A stretch of 64,000 bases of DNA from Alcanivorax sp. GTDB taxonomy: Bacteria > Pseudomonadota > Gammaproteobacteria > Pseudomonadales > Alcanivoracaceae. The stretch covers positions 372,001-436,000 of the forward strand of contig NZ_CP080267.1 in the NCBI RefSeq assembly GCF_019431375.1, given 5' to 3'. Made by a program: the position numbers and the translations under genes. The notes beneath the pieces are model-generated. The model worked only from the letters and a program-made list of their open reading frames with translations. It was not told the DNA's origin and did not search any database. Each line of letters begins with the position of its first letter. The first letter of the stretch is position 1. This document shows, piece by piece, positions 1-9,222 of this stretch.

Positions 1-2951
1 GCGGCCGGTTTCTGTTCTGCTTGCGCCGGAGCCGCTTCGGCATGGGCCTGGGCAGTGGTGTCTGCCTTGGCGGTGTCCTGCGCTTGCGGTTCAGCTGCTT
101 CAGCCTTGGCCGGTTGCGGTGCAGCAGGTTGTTCCGTTTTGGGCTCCGCCGGTTGCTGTGCTTCAGTCTGCGGCTGGCGGGGAGCTTGCTGCTGCGCTGC
201 CTTCTCTGCAGCCGGCGCTTCAGCGGCCGGGGCTTCCGGCTGCTTCTTCACTGGCGCTGCAGTCTGCTGCTCTGCTTGTGCCTCGGCTTGCGGCTCCGCT
301 TTTACCTGCGGTTCCGGCTGCGGCTCGGCTTTCGGTGCTTGCGGCTTTTCCGCCACCGGGGCGGCAGTGGCAGGCTGTTGCGTGGCTTCCGCTTTTTCTT
401 CGTTGCGGGTTTCCTCGGCTTTAACCGGTTGCTGTGGCTGCGCCGGTTTGGCGTTGCTTTCAGTTTCAACCTTTTCTGCCGACTCAACCTTGGCGGCGGC
501 CTTGGGCTGCTCACCAGCGGTGGGCTCCTGGGCCGGAACCAGCTTCGCCGGCGGATGCCCTTCGTTGTCCATCACCGCTGCCGTAGCAGGAGCGCGGTTC
601 GGTTGCGGTTTGTCGTCCTGTTTTACGTTGCGGGCCGGTTGAGCCTGCTGAGGCTTCTGCTCGCCAGCGGGCTTGTCGCCATTGGCAGCGGATTTTGCCG
701 GACGCTGACGTTCGCGCAGTGGGCGGTCATCCTTGGCATCGTTGCGACGGGGTGCCTTGGGGCCCTTGCTGTCGCTGGCGGCTTCGGTGTTGTCCTGCTG
801 CTGAGGCTTCTTGTTGCGAGGCTTGTTGCCGCTGTCGCCCTTGTCTGCCTTGTTGTCGTTGCGGCCTTCATTGTTACGGCTGTCGTTACGGTTGTCGCCA
901 CCACGGTTATCGTTGCGGTTACGACGATTGTCGTTACGACCACGACGCTCGTTACGGTTGTCGTCCTTGTTGTCGCTGGAACGATCGGCAGAACGGTTGT
1001 CGCCACGATTATCAGACTGACGGTTGTCGTTCTTGCGGTTGCCGCCGTCCCTGTCGTTCTGGCGCTTGTTGCGCGGGTTGCGATTATCGTTATCGCCACC
1101 TTTGCCGGCAGGCTTGCCGCTATCCTGCTTGTTGCGGTTGTCGTTGCGATTGCGGTTGTTGCCGCCGCGACCGCGGGTGTTCTGCTGGCGCGGGCTACCC
1201 TTGCCCTGGGGCTGGGGTTTCTTGACTTTGGCCGGCTTGGGTTCGCTGGTGAAAATCTGCGCCAGCCAGGTGAAGAAGCGCGCCAGGATGCCCAGATTTT
1301 CCGTGGTGGATACTGCCGGTGTCGGCGCCGGTTTCGGCGGTGGCGGGGCAGTGTCCGGTGCCATCAGTTTGACGGCCGGCTCTTGGGTCTTGATTTCGGT
1401 GTCCTGGGCGGAGGCGATATCCGCATCCTTGTTTCCTTCCAGCAGTTCCAGTTCATGGCTGGGCTGGGCGGTGGTCTGATCATCGCGAATCCGTTCCACC
1501 TCGAAATGCGGGGTTTCCAGATTCTGGTTGGGGATGATCACCACGCGAACATTGTGGGCATCCTCAATGGCGCGAAGGGGTTCGCGTTTTTCGTTGAGCA
1601 GGTAGGTGGCGACGGCCACCGGCACCTGGGCCTGGATCTCACCAGTACGCTCTTTCATTACCTCTTCTTCGATGAGGCGCAGGATGCTAAGGGCCAGGGA
1701 TTTCACATCACGGATGTGGCCCTGACCGTTACAGCGTGGGCAGACAATGCTGGAAGTTTCCCCCAGGCTCGGACGCAGTCGCTGGCGGGACAGTTCGAGC
1801 AGACCGAAGCGGGAAATGCGACCCAGCTGGATGCGGGCGCGGTCGGCCTCCAGCGCGTCGCGCATGCGGTTTTCCACGTCCCGCTGGTTGCGGGCCGGGC
1901 CCATGTCGATGAAATCCACCACGATCAGGCCGCCGATATCACGCAACCGCAGCTGGCGGGCGATTTCATCTGCCGCTTCCAGGTTGGTGTTCAGGGCGGT
2001 TTCCTCGATGTCCGCGCCTTTGGTGGCCCGGGAGGAGTTGATGTCGATGGAAACCAGCGCTTCGGTGGGGTCGATAACGATGGAGCCACCGGAGGGCAGT
2101 TTCACTTCGCGCTCGAAGGCAGTCTCGATCTGGGATTCGATCTGGAAGCGGGAGAACAGCGGGGTTTCGTCGCTGTACAGCTTGATCTTGTGCTGGAAGT
2201 CTTGCATTACCTGCTGCACGAAGCCCTGGGCTTCGTCGTAGACTTTCTTGGAGTCGATCAGGACTTCGCCGATATCCTTGCGCAGGTAATCGCGGATGGC
2301 GCGGATGATGACGTTGGATTCCTGATAGATCAGGAAGGGCGCCTTGCGATCTTTGGAGGCATCATCAATGGAGTTCCACAGCTTCAGCAGGTAGTTCAGG
2401 TCCCACTGCAGTTCCTCGGCGCTGCGGCCCAGTCCGGCGGTACGCACGATCACGCCCATTTCGTCGGGGATGGTCAGCGCGCCCAGGGCTTCCTTGAGCT
2501 GCTGGCGTTCCTCGCCCTCAATGCGACGGGAAATACCGCCGGCGCGGGGGTTGTTTGGCATCAGTACCAGGTAGCGGCCAGCCAGGCTGATGAAAGTGGT
2601 GAGGGCGGCGCCCTTGTTACCCCGTTCTTCCTTGGCCACCTGAATGATGACTTCCTGGCCTTCCTTGATCACTTCCTTGATGTTGATACGACCCTGGATG
2701 TCTTTCGGGTCTTTCTGGAAGTACTGGCGAGAGATTTCCTTGAGGGGAAGAAAGCCGTGACGCTCGGCGCCGAAGTCCACGAAGGCCGCTTCCAGGGACG
2801 GTTCCACCCGGGTGATCTTGCCTTTATAGATGTTGGCTTTCTTCTGTTCGCGGGTTCTGTGTTCGATATCCAGGTCATACAGCCGTTGGCCGTCGACCAG
2901 TGCCACCCGAACCTCTTCAGGGTGAGTGGCGTTAATGAGCATACGTTTCAT
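1..2951 (-). CDS. rne: Ribonuclease E (3' end beyond window)
   Basis: Endoribonuclease that starts mRNA decay and processes rRNA and tRNA; in the family it also scaffolds the RNA degradosome. Translation from the ATG at 2951 begins MKRMLINATHPEEVRVALVDG. It continues with the S1 RNA-binding region, then the DNase I-like catalytic part with VSIDINSS and IVVDFIDM, which hold the two metal-binding Asp equivalent to E. coli D303 and D346. The zinc-link CPRCNGQG lies near residue 404. After about residue 520 the protein becomes a disordered tail, first Asn/Arg/Asp-rich (about 1250-710) and then Ala/Pro/Glu/Lys/Gln-rich (about 700-1). At least 983 codons are inside the window and the stop is outside, so the size is close to the 1061 residues of E. 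coli RNase E. It is divergent from rluC, as in Pseudomonas. Confidence 0.96.
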   Translation of the reverse strand, partial: MKRMLINATHPEEVRVALVDGQRLYDLDIEHRTREQKKANIYKGKITRVEPSLEAAFVDFGAERHGFLPLKEISRQYFQKDPKDIQGRINIKEVIKEGQEVIIQVAKEERGNKGAALTTFISLAGRYLVLMPNNPRAGGISRRIEGEERQQLKEALGALTIPDEMGVIVRTAGLGRSAEELQWDLNYLLKLWNSIDDASKDRKAPFLIYQESNVIIRAIRDYLRKDIGEVLIDSKKVYDEAQGFVQQVMQDFQHKIKLYSDETPLFSRFQIESQIETAFEREVKLPSGGSIVIDPTEALVSIDINSSRATKGADIEETALNTNLEAADEIARQLRLRDIGGLIVVDFIDMGPARNQRDVENRMRDALEADRARIQLGRISRFGLLELSRQRLRPSLGETSSIVCPRCNGQGHIRDVKSLALSILRLIEEEVMKERTGEIQAQVPVAVATYLLNEKREPLRAIEDAHNVRVVIIPNQNLETPHFEVERIRDDQTTAQPSHELELLEGNKDADIASAQDTEIKTQEPAVKLMAPDTAPPPPKPAPTPAVSTTENLGILARFFTWLAQIFTSEPKPAKVKKPQPQGKGSPRQQNTRGRGGNNRNRNDNRNKQDSGKPAGKGGDNDNRNPRNKRQNDRDGGNRKNDNRQSDNRGDNRSADRSSDNKDDNRNERRGRNDNRRNRNDNRGGDNRNDSRNNEGRNDNKADKGDSGNKPRNKKPQQQDNTEAASDSKGPKAPRRNDAKDDRPLRERQRPAKSAANGDKPAGEQKPQQAQPARNVKQDDKPQPNRAPATAAVMDNEGHPPAKLVPAQEPTAGEQPKAAAKVESAEKVETESNAKPAQPQQPVKAEETRNEEKAEATQQPATAAPVAEKPQAPKAEPQPEPQVKAEPQAEAQAEQQTAAPVKKQPEAPAAEAPAAEKAAQQQAPRQPQTEAQQPAEPKTEQPAAPQPAKAEAAEPQAQDTAKADTTAQAHAEAAPAQAEQKPA

Positions 2952-3690
2952 GGTGCTACCACAAGGTTGTGGTGGCATGAGGCAGGGCCGGAATGTAACC
3001 GGTAGCAGACCAGGGGGAGTGCTGGCAGGCTTGTCACGGGCAGGGCGCACGCGGGGCGTGTTTAATCGCTTTCCTGGGTGATGAGTATGCCTGAGTCAGC
3101 CGCTCTCCGAGTTGTGTGCAATGTTTAGTGCGTAATCGTACTGGCAATGGGCCAGTCTGTAATGCTTCACGCGATTGCCGTGGTTATCGTCACACAGCAA
3201 TGTGTAAACTCTTGTCTGTCTGTTTTCCAGGTCGTTTGACCGGCGCTGCAGCCACCATCGTTAATGTTCAGGGTCCGTCATCGGACGCTGTTTAAATGGG
3301 TTCATCTGCAGCGTTTGCCCACACTGCAATCTGCGAATGGGCGATAACGCTTTGTTGTAGACCTGAGGCGGGCTCTGTCTTTTCGGCTATGCCGGAGCAG
3401 GCCGGACGGCGAATGTTCGCTGCGCGTCGCCGTCGCCTATATTCAGGTCGACGCTTGACTATAGCAGTAAAAGCCAAGGGGGATCAATCAGATAGGAAGG
3501 GGGGCAGTGAACAGTGAATAGTTAACAGTTAATAGCTTCGCGGTATCGGCTCTATGTTGCTGATAGGTATGTGCCCGTGATTAAGGGGGGGGGCGCGGGC
3601 CGGGGGTATTTTAGGTGGGGATGCGCTTTTGCGCGTAACTATTCACTGTTAACTGTTCACTATTAACTGCTTTTCTATAGAATCGCCGCC
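2952..3690. other. Long rne-rluC divergent intergenic region
   Basis: This 739-base spacer has no convincing gene; the short frames on both strands have no family features and run through repeats. It must hold the promoters of rne (minus) and rluC (plus). E. coli rne has a long structured 5' UTR used for autoregulation, so part of the space next to rne may be a leader; that is inference, and I could not define it. The end nearest rluC contains the inverted-repeat element at 3505-3670. Confidence 0.5.
3505..3670. repeat. Inverted-repeat element, AACAGTGAATAGTTAACAG family
   Basis: The left arm at 3505-3536 contains AACAGTGAATAGTTAACAG. The right arm at 3635-3670 is its approximate reverse complement (AACTATTCACTGTTAACTG). 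Between them lies about 100 bases with a G-run. The same arms recur at 24389-24420 (one degenerate arm) and at 36007-36036 with 36128-36162. It is a dispersed, non-coding, MITE-like or REP-like element inserted just upstream of rluC. Confidence 0.8.
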
Positions 3691-4644
3691 ATGTCAGACG
3701 AGACCCCCGCAGCGAACCGTGTCAGCTTCGTGACCATCGACGAAGGCCGCCATGGTCAACGACTGGACAATTTTCTCTTCACCCACCTGAAAGGGGTGCC
3801 CAAATCCCGTGTCTACCGGATTATCCGTTCCGGGGAAGTGCGGGTGAATAAAGGGCGTGCCAAGCAGACCACCCGGCTGGCCACGGGGGATGTGGTGCGG
3901 ATTCCACCGATCCGTACCAGTGAATCCGAGGCGCCGCCGGTGGTCAGCAGCGGGCTCACCGAGCGCCTCAGCCGTGCCTGTGTCTATGAAGATGACCAGC
4001 TTTTCATCTTCAACAAGCCTTCCGGGCTGGCGGTGCATGGCGGCAGTGGGGTGAGCTTGGGGCTGATTGAAGCCTTGCGGGTGATTCACCCGGCGGAAAA
4101 AGAGATGGAGCTGGTGCACCGGCTGGACCGGGATACCAGTGGCCTGATCATGGTGGCCCGCAAGCGCGCCTTCCTGCGCAAGATGCAGCGGCTGATGCAG
4201 GCCGGTCAGGTGGAAAAGCGCTACTGGTTGCTCTGCCAGGGCTTCAAGGGCAAGGAGCGCACCATGGAAGCGCCGCTGCTGAAAATGCAGAACGGCAACG
4301 AGCGGATTGTCCGGGTCTCCCGGGAAGGCAAGGCGTCGGTCACCCATTTTCGTCTGCTGGAGCGGCTGGCGGACGCGCAGCTGGTGGAGGCGACCCTGGA
4401 GACCGGTCGTACCCATCAGATTCGCGTGCACAGCCAGTTCGGCGGTTTCCCGCTGCTGGGGGATGACAAGTACGGCACCGACAAGGGGGCCGCGTTACTC
4501 GCCAGCATCGGTCATAAGCGTTTGTGTCTGCATGCCCGGACCCTGGTGTTTCCCCATCCTAATACCGGCAAGACGGTGACCATTACCGCGCCGCTGGATG
4601 AGGATTTCGAGGCCATCCTGAAAACGCTGCGAGGTGCCCGGTGA
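3691..4644 (+). CDS. rluC: 23S rRNA pseudouridine synthase RluC
   Basis: RluC makes pseudouridine at three sites of 23S rRNA (955, 2504, 2580 in E. coli). The 317 residues match the usual length (about 319). An N-terminal S4 RNA-binding domain (about 20-85) precedes the synthase domain with the catalytic-Asp motif HRLDRDTSG at about 142-150 and a C-terminal GRTHQIRVH. Start is the ATG at 3691. The next gene begins inside its stop codon, and location opposite rne is the classical arrangement. Confidence 0.95.
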   Translation: MSDETPAANRVSFVTIDEGRHGQRLDNFLFTHLKGVPKSRVYRIIRSGEVRVNKGRAKQTTRLATGDVVRIPPIRTSESEAPPVVSSGLTERLSRACVYEDDQLFIFNKPSGLAVHGGSGVSLGLIEALRVIHPAEKEMELVHRLDRDTSGLIMVARKRAFLRKMQRLMQAGQVEKRYWLLCQGFKGKERTMEAPLLKMQNGNERIVRVSREGKASVTHFRLLERLADAQLVEATLETGRTHQIRVHSQFGGFPLLGDDKYGTDKGAALLASIGHKRLCLHARTLVFPHPNTGKTVTITAPLDEDFEAILKTLRGAR

Positions 4645-5318
4645 ACTACGATCTGGTGATTTTTGACTGGGACGGCACGGTGATGGACTCCACCGGGCGG
4701 ATCGTCAGCTGCATGCAGCTGGCGGCGGTGGACTTGGGGTTGCCTTCACTGCCCGATGAAGCTGTGCGCAGCATTATCGGGTTAGGTCTACCGGAGGCGA
4801 TTGGCACCCTTTACCCGGTGCTGGACGGCGAGGGCATCGAATCCATGCGTGAGCGTTATGCCTTTCACTTCATTGCAGCGGAAGCCACCCCCAGCGCCTT
4901 GTACCCCGGCGCCGAATCCTTGTTGACCGGCCTGCGGGACGCGGGAATGAAACTGGCGGTGGCCACCGGCAAGAGCCGCAAGGGATTGCAGCGGGTGTGG
5001 GGCAATACCGGACTGGATCGCTACTTCGATGCGTCCCGTTGTGCTGACGAAAGTCATTCCAAGCCGCACCCGGCCATGGTGCTGGAATTGCTTGATGAGA
5101 TGGCGGTGCCGGCGCAGAGGGCAATTGTCGTCGGCGATACCACTTTCGATCTGGACATGGCCCGGGCCGCTGGTGTTGACCGTGTGGCTGTCAGTTATGG
5201 CGCTCATCCGGTAGAGAAGCTGTTGCCTTGTGAGCCCTTGGCTGTCATTGATAGATTGCATAATCTGCTGCCCGTGCTTGGGCTGGCAGCGACTGAACTG
5301 GTTGCGGAGAGTCTGTAA
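4641..5318 (+). CDS. HAD-superfamily hydrolase (phosphoglycolate phosphatase-like)
   Basis: Cytosolic HAD phosphatase of 225 residues. Motif I is FDWDGTVMDS at about 8-17, with both nucleophile/acid Asp. A helical cap follows, then the motif II region AVATGKSRKG and motif IV VGDTTFDLDMARAAG. It starts at a GTG that overlaps the rluC stop, indicating translational coupling. The same HAD gene sits between rluC and sppA in Pseudomonas. The substrate cannot be read from sequence; phosphoglycolate or a nucleotide by-product is plausible. Confidence 0.85.
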   Translation: MNYDLVIFDWDGTVMDSTGRIVSCMQLAAVDLGLPSLPDEAVRSIIGLGLPEAIGTLYPVLDGEGIESMRERYAFHFIAAEATPSALYPGAESLLTGLRDAGMKLAVATGKSRKGLQRVWGNTGLDRYFDASRCADESHSKPHPAMVLELLDEMAVPAQRAIVVGDTTFDLDMARAAGVDRVAVSYGAHPVEKLLPCEPLAVIDRLHNLLPVLGLAATELVAESL

Positions 5319-6293
5319 ATGGAAAATCAGTCCCCTTCATCCCGTCCCGGGAATGAGCGCGAATGGAAACTCATTGAGAAATTGCTGGGCCAGGCCCAGG
5401 AAGAGCATCGCAAATCCCGGCGTTGGGGTATTTTCTTCAAGATCCTGACATTCGTTTACCTGTTCGTGTTGCTTTTCATCATGCTGCCGGGCAAGGCTGG
5501 CGACACCATAAAGGTGGCTGAGGACCATGTGGGCTTTGTGAATGTGTCTGGTGTCATTGCCCCGGACCAGGATGCCAGTGCTGATATGATTGTTACCGGA
5601 CTGACACGGGCTTTTGAGGCAGAAAATAGCAAGGCAATCGTTCTCAAGATCAATAGCCCGGGTGGCTCGCCTGTTCAGTCCAATCAGGTGTATGACGCGA
5701 TCAAGCGTTTACGCGCCGCATATCCTGAGAAAAAGGTTTACGCTGCGATCACTGATCTGGGCGCTTCCGGAGCGTATTATATTGCTTCAGCTGCAGATGA
5801 AATCTACGCGGACCCGTCCAGCATCGTGGGTTCCATCGGTGTCATCATGGCGGGTTTCGGCTTTCAGGAAGCCGCGGAGAAGCTGGGTGTAGAGCGTCGC
5901 GTGCTCACCGCCGGTGAAAACAAGGCAGTGATGGATCCGTTCTCTCCGATTACCCCGGATGATCGTAAGCATATGCAGACCATGCTGGATGAAATTCACC
6001 AGCAGTTTATTACGGCAGTGAAGAATGGTCGTGGCGATCGTCTGAAAGCGGATACCCACCCTGAGATCTTCTCAGGTCTGTTCTGGACCGGTGAAAAGGC
6101 CATGGATCTAGGCCTGGTGGATGGCCTGAAGAGCCCCGGTGACGTGGCCCGGGATGTGGTTGGGCTGGAAGAGATGGTGAACTACAGCGCTAGCCGCTCT
6201 CCCTTCGAGGAGTTCGTTCGTCGCTTCGGTGTGTCCATCGGGGAAGGTGTCGCCAACAAGCTGGGCCTGTCCGCAGCCCCGGAAATTCGTTGA
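5319..6293 (+). CDS. sppA: S49 signal peptide peptidase (short SppA)
   Basis: Inner-membrane serine protease that degrades cleaved signal peptides. The 324-residue short form has a cytoplasmic charged N-terminus, one membrane segment (about 44-60) and a periplasmic S49 domain. The catalytic Ser lies in LGASGAYYIASAAD and the general-base Lys in AGENKAVMDPFSP, the Ser-Lys dyad order of single-domain SppA. It starts directly after the HAD gene's stop and ends the rluC-HAD-sppA operon. Confidence 0.9.
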   Translation: MENQSPSSRPGNEREWKLIEKLLGQAQEEHRKSRRWGIFFKILTFVYLFVLLFIMLPGKAGDTIKVAEDHVGFVNVSGVIAPDQDASADMIVTGLTRAFEAENSKAIVLKINSPGGSPVQSNQVYDAIKRLRAAYPEKKVYAAITDLGASGAYYIASAADEIYADPSSIVGSIGVIMAGFGFQEAAEKLGVERRVLTAGENKAVMDPFSPITPDDRKHMQTMLDEIHQQFITAVKNGRGDRLKADTHPEIFSGLFWTGEKAMDLGLVDGLKSPGDVARDVVGLEEMVNYSASRSPFEEFVRRFGVSIGEGVANKLGLSAAPEIR

Positions 6294-6307
6294 GATATAA
6301 CAGCGAT

Positions 6308-6372
6308 TAGCTTCTAGAAGCTAGAAGCTAGAAAAACGAGTTCCGAAAAGCGAAATCGCTCTCGGAACTCGT
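6308..6372. repeat. Heptamer-type repeat with hairpin, likely bidirectional terminator
   Basis: The segment starts with CTAG-containing heptamers (AGCTTCTAGAAGCTAGAAGC), then a hairpin with an 11-bp perfect stem, ACGAGTTCCGA (6336-6346) with TCGGAACTCGT (6362-6372). It separates the convergent sppA and maf genes, so it probably serves as a terminator for both. The same heptamer style recurs near 48323, 52776 and 54303. Confidence 0.65.
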
Positions 6373-6382
6373 GCTCCTGCCT

Positions 6383-6973
6383 TTAAAGGGGCAGGGAGAT
6401 TCCTTCCGCTGCCAGAAATTCTGTCAGCAGAATCAATGGCAGACCCACCAGGGTGTTGGGGTCACGGCCCTCCATGGCCTTGAACAGGACAATACCCAGC
6501 CCTTCAGATTTGAAGCTGCCGGCGCAGTTGAGCGGCTGTTCCGCATCCACATAGCGTTCTATCTGCGCTGGGCGAAGAGTGCGGAATTGCACATGGAAGG
6601 GGTCGCAGGCCACCTGGGTTCGCCCGGTAACAGTATTGAGCAGGCATAGCCCAGTGAGGAAAGTCACCCGCTGGCCGCTGGCCGCACTGAGTTGCTCGAT
6701 GGCTTTTTCCCGGGAGCCGGGTTTGCCCAGCACCTGATCACCGATCACGGCCACCTGGTCTGATCCTATGATCAGGGTGTTCGGGTGGTCGCCGGCCAGG
6801 GCCTCGGCTTTTTTCCGGGCCAGACGCATCACCAGTGCCACCGGGGATTCTCCCTCAAGACGGGATTCATCGATATCCGGACTCTGGTGGATAAATTCCA
6901 GTCCCAGTTTGTCCAATAACTGGCGGCGGAAAGGCGAGGACGAGGCGAGTAACAGGGCAGGGGTGTCGGTCAT
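6383..6973 (-). CDS. maf: Maf-family nucleotide pyrophosphatase (YceF type)
   Basis: House-cleaning nucleotide pyrophosphatase; the YceF subgroup prefers 7-methyl-GTP. The 196 residues open with the Maf signature LLASSSPFRRQLLDKLGL, followed by SPDIDES, the catalytic SDQVAVIGDQVLGKPG and DPFHVQFRTL. It lies between sppA and yceD but on the opposite strand, so it is transcribed alone, away from the yceD promoter. Confidence 0.9.
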   Translation of the reverse strand: MTDTPALLLASSSPFRRQLLDKLGLEFIHQSPDIDESRLEGESPVALVMRLARKKAEALAGDHPNTLIIGSDQVAVIGDQVLGKPGSREKAIEQLSAASGQRVTFLTGLCLLNTVTGRTQVACDPFHVQFRTLRPAQIERYVDAEQPLNCAGSFKSEGLGIVLFKAMEGRDPNTLVGLPLILLTEFLAAEGISLPL

Positions 6974-7155
6974 GATTATCTCCGCTTCTGGCGCGGCAGA
7001 GTGTAGTGATTTTCCATTGAAGGAAGAAGGGCTGCGAGCCGATAAAACGGGTAAAATGGCATCGTCAGGCCTGATTTATGCACTCTGCTCGGCAATCTTT
7101 TTCCCGGTTACGAAAAACTCTTTTGGTGTCAGCGATTTAGCTGGCCACATTAACT

Positions 7156-7184
7156 TTGACAGGCGGGCCTTGCGGCCCTAGAAT
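7156..7184 (+). promoter_or_regulatory. Sigma-70 promoter of yceD-rpmF operon
   Basis: TTGACA (7156-7161), 17 bases, TAGAAT (7179-7184): a nearly consensus sigma-70 promoter. Transcription should begin about 6-8 bases after the -10, while the yceD ATG is at 7194, so the mRNA would have almost no leader. Confidence 0.8.
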
Positions 7185-7193
7185 TGCGCGCTT

Positions 7194-7709
7194 ATGTTTT
7201 CAGGGCAACTGCCACAGTTCCTCGATCCCCGTAAATACGCGGATCAGGGTCGCGTCGTTGAGGGCCAGCTTACCGTTGGAGACCTGCCTCGCCTGCAGGA
7301 TTACCGCGAAAGTCTGGACCAGCCGGTAGCAATATCACTGGCGTTCGATCGTGATGAAGAGGGGCATCGGCGTATCGAGGGCGAGGTCAGCACGAAATTG
7401 GTGCTGCCATGCCAGCGCTGCCTGGAGCCAGTGACCTGTGACGTGCAGGCGACCATCAATGTGGCGCTGGTATGGAACGAGGATCAGGCCAAGGCGTTGC
7501 CGGAGCGACTGGACCCCTGGCTGGTCGGTGATGAACCCATGGTGCTGACCGACTTGCTCGAAGAGGAATTGTTGCTGGCCATGCCGTTGGTGGCACTGCA
7601 TGACTCTTGCCCGACAGCTTTACCGCACGAAAGCGGTAAACCTGAGAAACAGGAAAACGCGGATAACCCTTTTGCCGTGCTGGCCAAATTAAAAGGTCAA
7701 GGCAAGTAA
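7194..7709 (+). CDS. yceD: YceD / DUF177 protein (23S rRNA accumulation)
   Basis: DUF177 (COG1399) protein of 171 residues, encoded just before rpmF in most Proteobacteria and linked in the literature to 23S rRNA accumulation. It contains the CQRCLEPV motif (about 64-71), typical of the family, and an acidic C-terminal part. No ribosome-binding site precedes the ATG, and the promoter lies only about 10 bases upstream (see findings). Confidence 0.9.
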   Translation: MFSGQLPQFLDPRKYADQGRVVEGQLTVGDLPRLQDYRESLDQPVAISLAFDRDEEGHRRIEGEVSTKLVLPCQRCLEPVTCDVQATINVALVWNEDQAKALPERLDPWLVGDEPMVLTDLLEEELLLAMPLVALHDSCPTALPHESGKPEKQENADNPFAVLAKLKGQGK

Positions 7710-7742
7710 ATTCAGGCTGAATAAACGCCCGAGGAGTTCGAA

Positions 7743-7931
7743 ATGGCTGTTCAGAAGAACCGTAAAACCCGTTCCAAGCGCGGCATGCGCCGTTCTCACG
7801 ACGCGCTGACTTCTGCCGCGCTGACCGAAGATACCAACACCGGTGAAGTTCACCGTCGTCACCATATTTCCCCGGACGGCATGTACCGTGGCCGCCAGGT
7901 GATTCGTCAGGTCGAGACCGACGACGAATAA
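7743..7931 (+). CDS. rpmF: 50S ribosomal protein L32
   Basis: Small basic protein of the 50S subunit, 62 residues. It begins MAVQKNRKTRSKRGMRRSHD, the standard L32 start, and ends with SPDGMYRGRQVI. It has no zinc-binding cysteines (zinc-independent form). It follows yceD after 33 bases and precedes two strong hairpins, so much of the ribosomal message probably ends before plsX. Confidence 0.97.
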   Translation: MAVQKNRKTRSKRGMRRSHDALTSAALTEDTNTGEVHRRHHISPDGMYRGRQVIRQVETDDE

Positions 7932-7937
7932 GTGACG

Positions 7938-7960
7938 CGGGAGCCTCGGGCTCCCGTTTT
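7938..7960 (+). terminator. Terminator after rpmF
   Basis: CGGGAGC / GCTCCCG stem with a short loop, followed by TTTT, seven bases after the rpmF stop. Confidence 0.75.
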
Positions 7961-7984
7961 GCTGTGTGCCTGTTGGGCACCTTG

Positions 7985-8010
7985 AAAATCCTCCTTCGGG
8001 AGGATTTTTT
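7985..8010 (+). terminator. Second hairpin terminator before plsX
   Basis: AAAATCCTCC, a TTCG-type tetraloop, GGAGGATTTTTT. It is a second rho-independent structure downstream of rpmF and could act in both directions. Confidence 0.75.
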
Positions 8011-8111
8011 GTAAGTGGCTATTTTTGTAAGCGAATAAGAAGTCACCATGTTTCCACGGGCGGAAATTTGTCAGAATGTCCGCCGCTGAATTGATAACAA
8101 GGAAACAGCCC

Positions 8112-9137
8112 ATGTCGGTTGTGACGTTGGCGGTGGATGCCATGGGGGGAGATCACGGGCTTGCCGTGACAGTGCCCGCCGTGGCAACAATGCTCTCCCG
8201 CCAGGAACATCTGCACATTATTCTCGTCGGCCAGCCCGAACCGCTGGCTGAAGCCATTAAAAAGGCCGGCCTCGACGGCCATGCCCGCGTCACTGTCCAG
8301 CCTGCCAGCGAACTGGTGGCCATGGATGACCCGGTGGCGGTGGCCCTGCGCCAGAAAAAAGACTCCTCCATGCGAGTGGCCATCAATATGGTCAAGGAAG
8401 GGCGTGCCCAGGCGGCGGTCAGTGCCGGCAATACCGGTGCCTTGATGGCTGTGAGCCGCTTCGTGCTCAAGACTCTGCCCGGGGTGGATCGCCCTGCCAT
8501 CTGTACTGCCATTCCCACCGTGTCCGGCCACTGTCATATGCTGGATCTCGGCGCCAATGTGGACTCCGAGCCCGAGCACCTGTTGCAGTTTGCCCTGATG
8601 GGGCAGGCCCTGGTCAATGCCGTGGATGGCGTGCGTCACCCGCGGGTGGCACTGCTCAATATCGGCGAGGAAGACATCAAGGGTAACGAGCAGATCAAGG
8701 AAGCCGCCGGCCTGCTGCGGGATGCGCCGAACATCAACTACGCCGGCTTTATTGAAGGTGATGGCATCTTCGCCGGTGAAGCGGATGTGGTGGTGTGCGA
8801 TGGTTTCGTGGGCAATGTGTCGCTCAAGACCATGGAAGGCGTGGCCAAGATGCTCAAGAACATGATCCGTGAAGAGGCGGAACGTTCCTGGCTGCGCAAG
8901 CTTTCAGCATTACTGGCCTTGCCGGTATTTCGCGGCCTGAAATCGCGTATGGACCCGGACCGTTACAATGGCGCCAGCCTGGTTGGGCTGCGGGGCGTGG
9001 TGGTGAAAAGCCATGGCGGCACCACCGTGGAAGGTTTCGCCAGTGCCCTGGAAGTGGCCGAACTGGAAGCCCGCCGGAATGTGCCGGCGCTGATCCGCGA
9101 TGCCCTGGCGCCAGCAGGCAGCAACGCTGCCGAATAG
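8112..9137 (+). CDS. plsX: Phosphate acyltransferase PlsX
   Basis: Converts acyl-ACP and phosphate to acyl-phosphate, the first step of phospholipid synthesis through PlsY. The family start VTLAVDAMGGDHG is at residues 4-16. It also has SAGNTGALM and DGFVGNVSLKTMEG. I chose the ATG at 8112 (AAGGA nine bases upstream, 341 residues) over a frame start at 8076, because it puts the signature at the N-terminus as in the family. It heads the fab cluster. Confidence 0.95.
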   Translation: MSVVTLAVDAMGGDHGLAVTVPAVATMLSRQEHLHIILVGQPEPLAEAIKKAGLDGHARVTVQPASELVAMDDPVAVALRQKKDSSMRVAINMVKEGRAQAAVSAGNTGALMAVSRFVLKTLPGVDRPAICTAIPTVSGHCHMLDLGANVDSEPEHLLQFALMGQALVNAVDGVRHPRVALLNIGEEDIKGNEQIKEAAGLLRDAPNINYAGFIEGDGIFAGEADVVVCDGFVGNVSLKTMEGVAKMLKNMIREEAERSWLRKLSALLALPVFRGLKSRMDPDRYNGASLVGLRGVVVKSHGGTTVEGFASALEVAELEARRNVPALIRDALAPAGSNAAE

Positions 9138-9222
9138 CACATTCATACTTTGTTGCAGGGTGAGCCGGACAGCAAAGCGCAAAGCCGGCATACTGCGACC
9201 TGTTCATTTAAGGGGATAGTGA

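Noticed and set aside
21..3005. A 994-codon open frame on the plus strand
   Set aside because: It is antisense to rne, is Leu/Arg/Val-rich from the low-complexity tail, and has no family features.
3292..3517. Short frames on both strands in the rne-rluC spacer
   Set aside because: No ribosome-binding site or family features; they run into the repeat element.
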